A program made the translations under genes and the position numbers. Below the pieces are notes generated by a model. That model saw only the letters and a list, made by a program, of their open reading frames with translations. It searched no databases and was not told the origin of the DNA. A stretch of 6,634 nt of DNA. Origin: an uncultured Eubacteriales bacterium (GTDB taxonomy: Bacteria > Bacillota > Clostridia > Oscillospirales > Acutalibacteraceae). The stretch covers positions 1-6,634 of the forward strand of contig ONWY01000075.1 in the NCBI GenBank assembly GCA_900321665.1, given 5' to 3'. Position 1 is the first letter of the stretch. Every line of letters starts with the position of its first letter. Below are positions 5,347 to 6,634 of the stretch, piece by piece.

Positions 5347-6634
5347 GTGAAAAGAGGTATCAGCTTACTATTGGCACTGCTTACCGTTTTCGGCTGCTTT
5401 GCGTTTGCCGTGGAGGGCTTTGCCGTGCCGGCGCTGAACATTGAAGCGAAGGCATATAATAACTACTATAAGGTATGGTGGGATTATGACAGCGGCGCTA
5501 CGAAATTCGCGGTCTATGTCGATGGCAAGTATGATGGCGTTAAAGCAATTAATGCCGCGCACTCCTATACCTTCACCACCGACCCCTACACCGCGGGCAT
5601 TAAGCATAAAATCCAGGTTGTCGCGTACAACAAAAGCGGCAAGATTTTTGCCAAGAGCCAGGTTTTGACACGCTACTTGGCGCCGATGGTGCCGACACTC
5701 AGCTACAAGTGCACCGATACGGGCTACACCATCACCGGCAATGTTGTTTCCGGCACGGTTCACGGTTACGCGCTGTACAAGTACAATGCCGCGAAGGATA
5801 AGTACGAGTTTTACAAGAATTTCACAAAGTCCATCGCCATCAAAACCTCTAATGTCGCTTACAAGGACACCTACCGCGCGAAGGCATATGTCACCTATCA
5901 AAAGACCTACTACTCGCAGCTCTCGAGCTACATCACCTGCAAACCGGTGATGGGGGCTATCACCTTAAAGAGCGCGGTTTCCAACGATGTGGGCAAAATC
6001 ACGATGAAGTGGACTGCCGCGGATTACAGCAACTTTACCGGCTACCAAATTATCTACTCCTCGAGCGATAATTTTGACCGCTTCCGCATGCAGGGCGTTG
6101 CCAAGAGCAGTACGAGCTACACGCTCAACCTCATACCGGGTGTTTGCTACCGCGTGGCGGTGCGCACCTACAGAACTGTCGGCAGCGGGAAGATTTACGG
6201 CAAGTGGAGCAGCACCAAGGTGCTCTACACCACCCCGAAGGTTGGCGCGAACCCGAATATCAAATACCTGCTCAATTACAAGGTGAAGGTCGGCAAGCCC
6301 GGCTCCACCGGCTGCCCGCGCTTGAATGACGCGCTCGACCGCATCCTCAAAAAGATTAAGTGCGGCCCCGATTCCACCTATTACTTATATGATAAGGTGC
6401 GCTTCGCCTACCGCTATGTGGCAACCGAGCAGTTTAAGAATAACGGCTCGCTCGGTGCAAAGGGCAGCAGCTCCTACAATACCTACTCCGAGCGCGTGGT
6501 GCTCCAGATGTTGGAAAACTACGGCTCGACCGGCTCGTGCTACGAGTACAATTACTTATTCCACTACCTGTGCTTGCGCATGGGGCTTCACAACACCTAT
6601 ATGGTCGATGGCTTGGTCAGCGCCGCGGGCGGCG
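5347..6634 (+). CDS. Secreted FnIII-like / transglutaminase-like protein, GTG start (3' partial)
   Basis: From GTG 5347 the frame is open for 429 codons to the window edge with no stop. The N-terminus MKRGISLLLALLTVFGCFAF is a Sec signal peptide, probably cut after Ala21 (AFA) or Ala26 (GFA). Cys17 lies in VFGC, a poor lipobox. Three FnIII-like modules follow at about 27-110, 111-200 and 201-297, with strands such as YKVWWDYDSGATKFAVYVDG, VHGYALYKYNAAKDKYEFY and ITMKWTAADYSNFTGYQIIY. From about 305 a transglutaminase-like domain begins: a helix around LNDALDRILKKI, then YDKVRFAYRYV, then GSCYEYNYLFHYLCLRMGL. In this superfamily the Cys of the G-x-C motif (here Cys398) is the nucleophile; the His and Asp partners should lie beyond the edge. 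It may crosslink or cleave wall or surface proteins; activity is inferred. Promoter and strong ribosome site lie just upstream. Confidence 0.88.
   Translation, partial: MKRGISLLLALLTVFGCFAFAVEGFAVPALNIEAKAYNNYYKVWWDYDSGATKFAVYVDGKYDGVKAINAAHSYTFTTDPYTAGIKHKIQVVAYNKSGKIFAKSQVLTRYLAPMVPTLSYKCTDTGYTITGNVVSGTVHGYALYKYNAAKDKYEFYKNFTKSIAIKTSNVAYKDTYRAKAYVTYQKTYYSQLSSYITCKPVMGAITLKSAVSNDVGKITMKWTAADYSNFTGYQIIYSSSDNFDRFRMQGVAKSSTSYTLNLIPGVCYRVAVRTYRTVGSGKIYGKWSSTKVLYTTPKVGANPNIKYLLNYKVKVGKPGSTGCPRLNDALDRILKKIKCGPDSTYYLYDKVRFAYRYVATEQFKNNGSLGAKGSSSYNTYSERVVLQMLENYGSTGSCYEYNYLFHYLCLRMGLHNTYMVDGLVSAAGG

Noticed and set aside
5363..5397. Lipoprotein signal with Cys17 in the GTG-start protein
   Set aside because: VFGC has Phe at the position where a lipobox needs a small or aliphatic residue, and a normal signal peptidase I site (AFA or GFA) follows within 10 residues.
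5368..5901. Minus-strand open frame of 177 codons opposite the GTG-start gene
   Set aside because: The + strand frame is open for 429 codons with signal peptide, repeats and transglutaminase-like motif. The antisense frame shows no domain and no ribosome site.

Overview
The window looks like chromosomal DNA of a Gram-positive, gut-type member of the Clostridia, probably an Oscillospiraceae/Ruminococcaceae-like organism. The reasons are the moderately high GC content, strong AGGAGG- and AGAGGTGAT-type ribosome sites, sigma-A-like promoters, short Sec signal peptides on secreted proteins, and multi-domain wall proteins built from GH25, SH3b-like, FnIII-like and transglutaminase-like modules. 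This placement is inferred from style; no sequence search was possible. All genes read on the + strand.

Layout. (1) 2-196 is the C-terminal end of an unidentified gene with a Thr/Pro- then Glu/Gln-rich tail. (2) 197-1612 is a signal-less GH20 beta-N-acetylhexosaminidase whose ATG directly follows the stop of gene 1. (3) 1613-1778 is a structured intergenic region: a 14-bp perfect palindrome just after the stop, then a nested inverted-repeat element of about 97 bp that resembles a REP or MITE. (4) 1779-2765 is a signal-less protein of the zinc-dependent phospholipase C / P1-nuclease superfamily with a complete-looking metal-ligand set. (5) 2766-2902 holds two hairpins, then a good sigma-A-type promoter. 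(6) 2903-5263 is a secreted GH25 muramidase with a rearranged SH3b-like segment and five tandem tyrosine-rich FnIII-like repeats. (7) 5264-5346 is an AT-rich gap with a weak promoter candidate and a strong Shine-Dalgarno. (8) From 5347 to the window edge is a GTG-started secreted protein with three FnIII-like modules and the start of a transglutaminase-like domain, including its likely nucleophile Cys398. It is cut by the edge.

How the genes may work together. The last two genes encode neighbouring exported proteins that share signal peptide plus FnIII-like modules and pair a peptidoglycan-cleaving domain with a transglutaminase/protease-like domain. That fits cell-wall remodelling or surface-matrix assembly. 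The GH20 enzyme has no signal peptide and could process imported amino-sugar oligosaccharides, for example from wall turnover or host glycans. The role of the phospholipase-C-like protein is unknown. Nothing clearly indicates a phage, CRISPR array, IS transposase or RNA gene. The least ordinary features are the order of the SH3b-like halves in the muramidase, the nested palindromic element, and the edge-truncated FnIII/transglutaminase protein.
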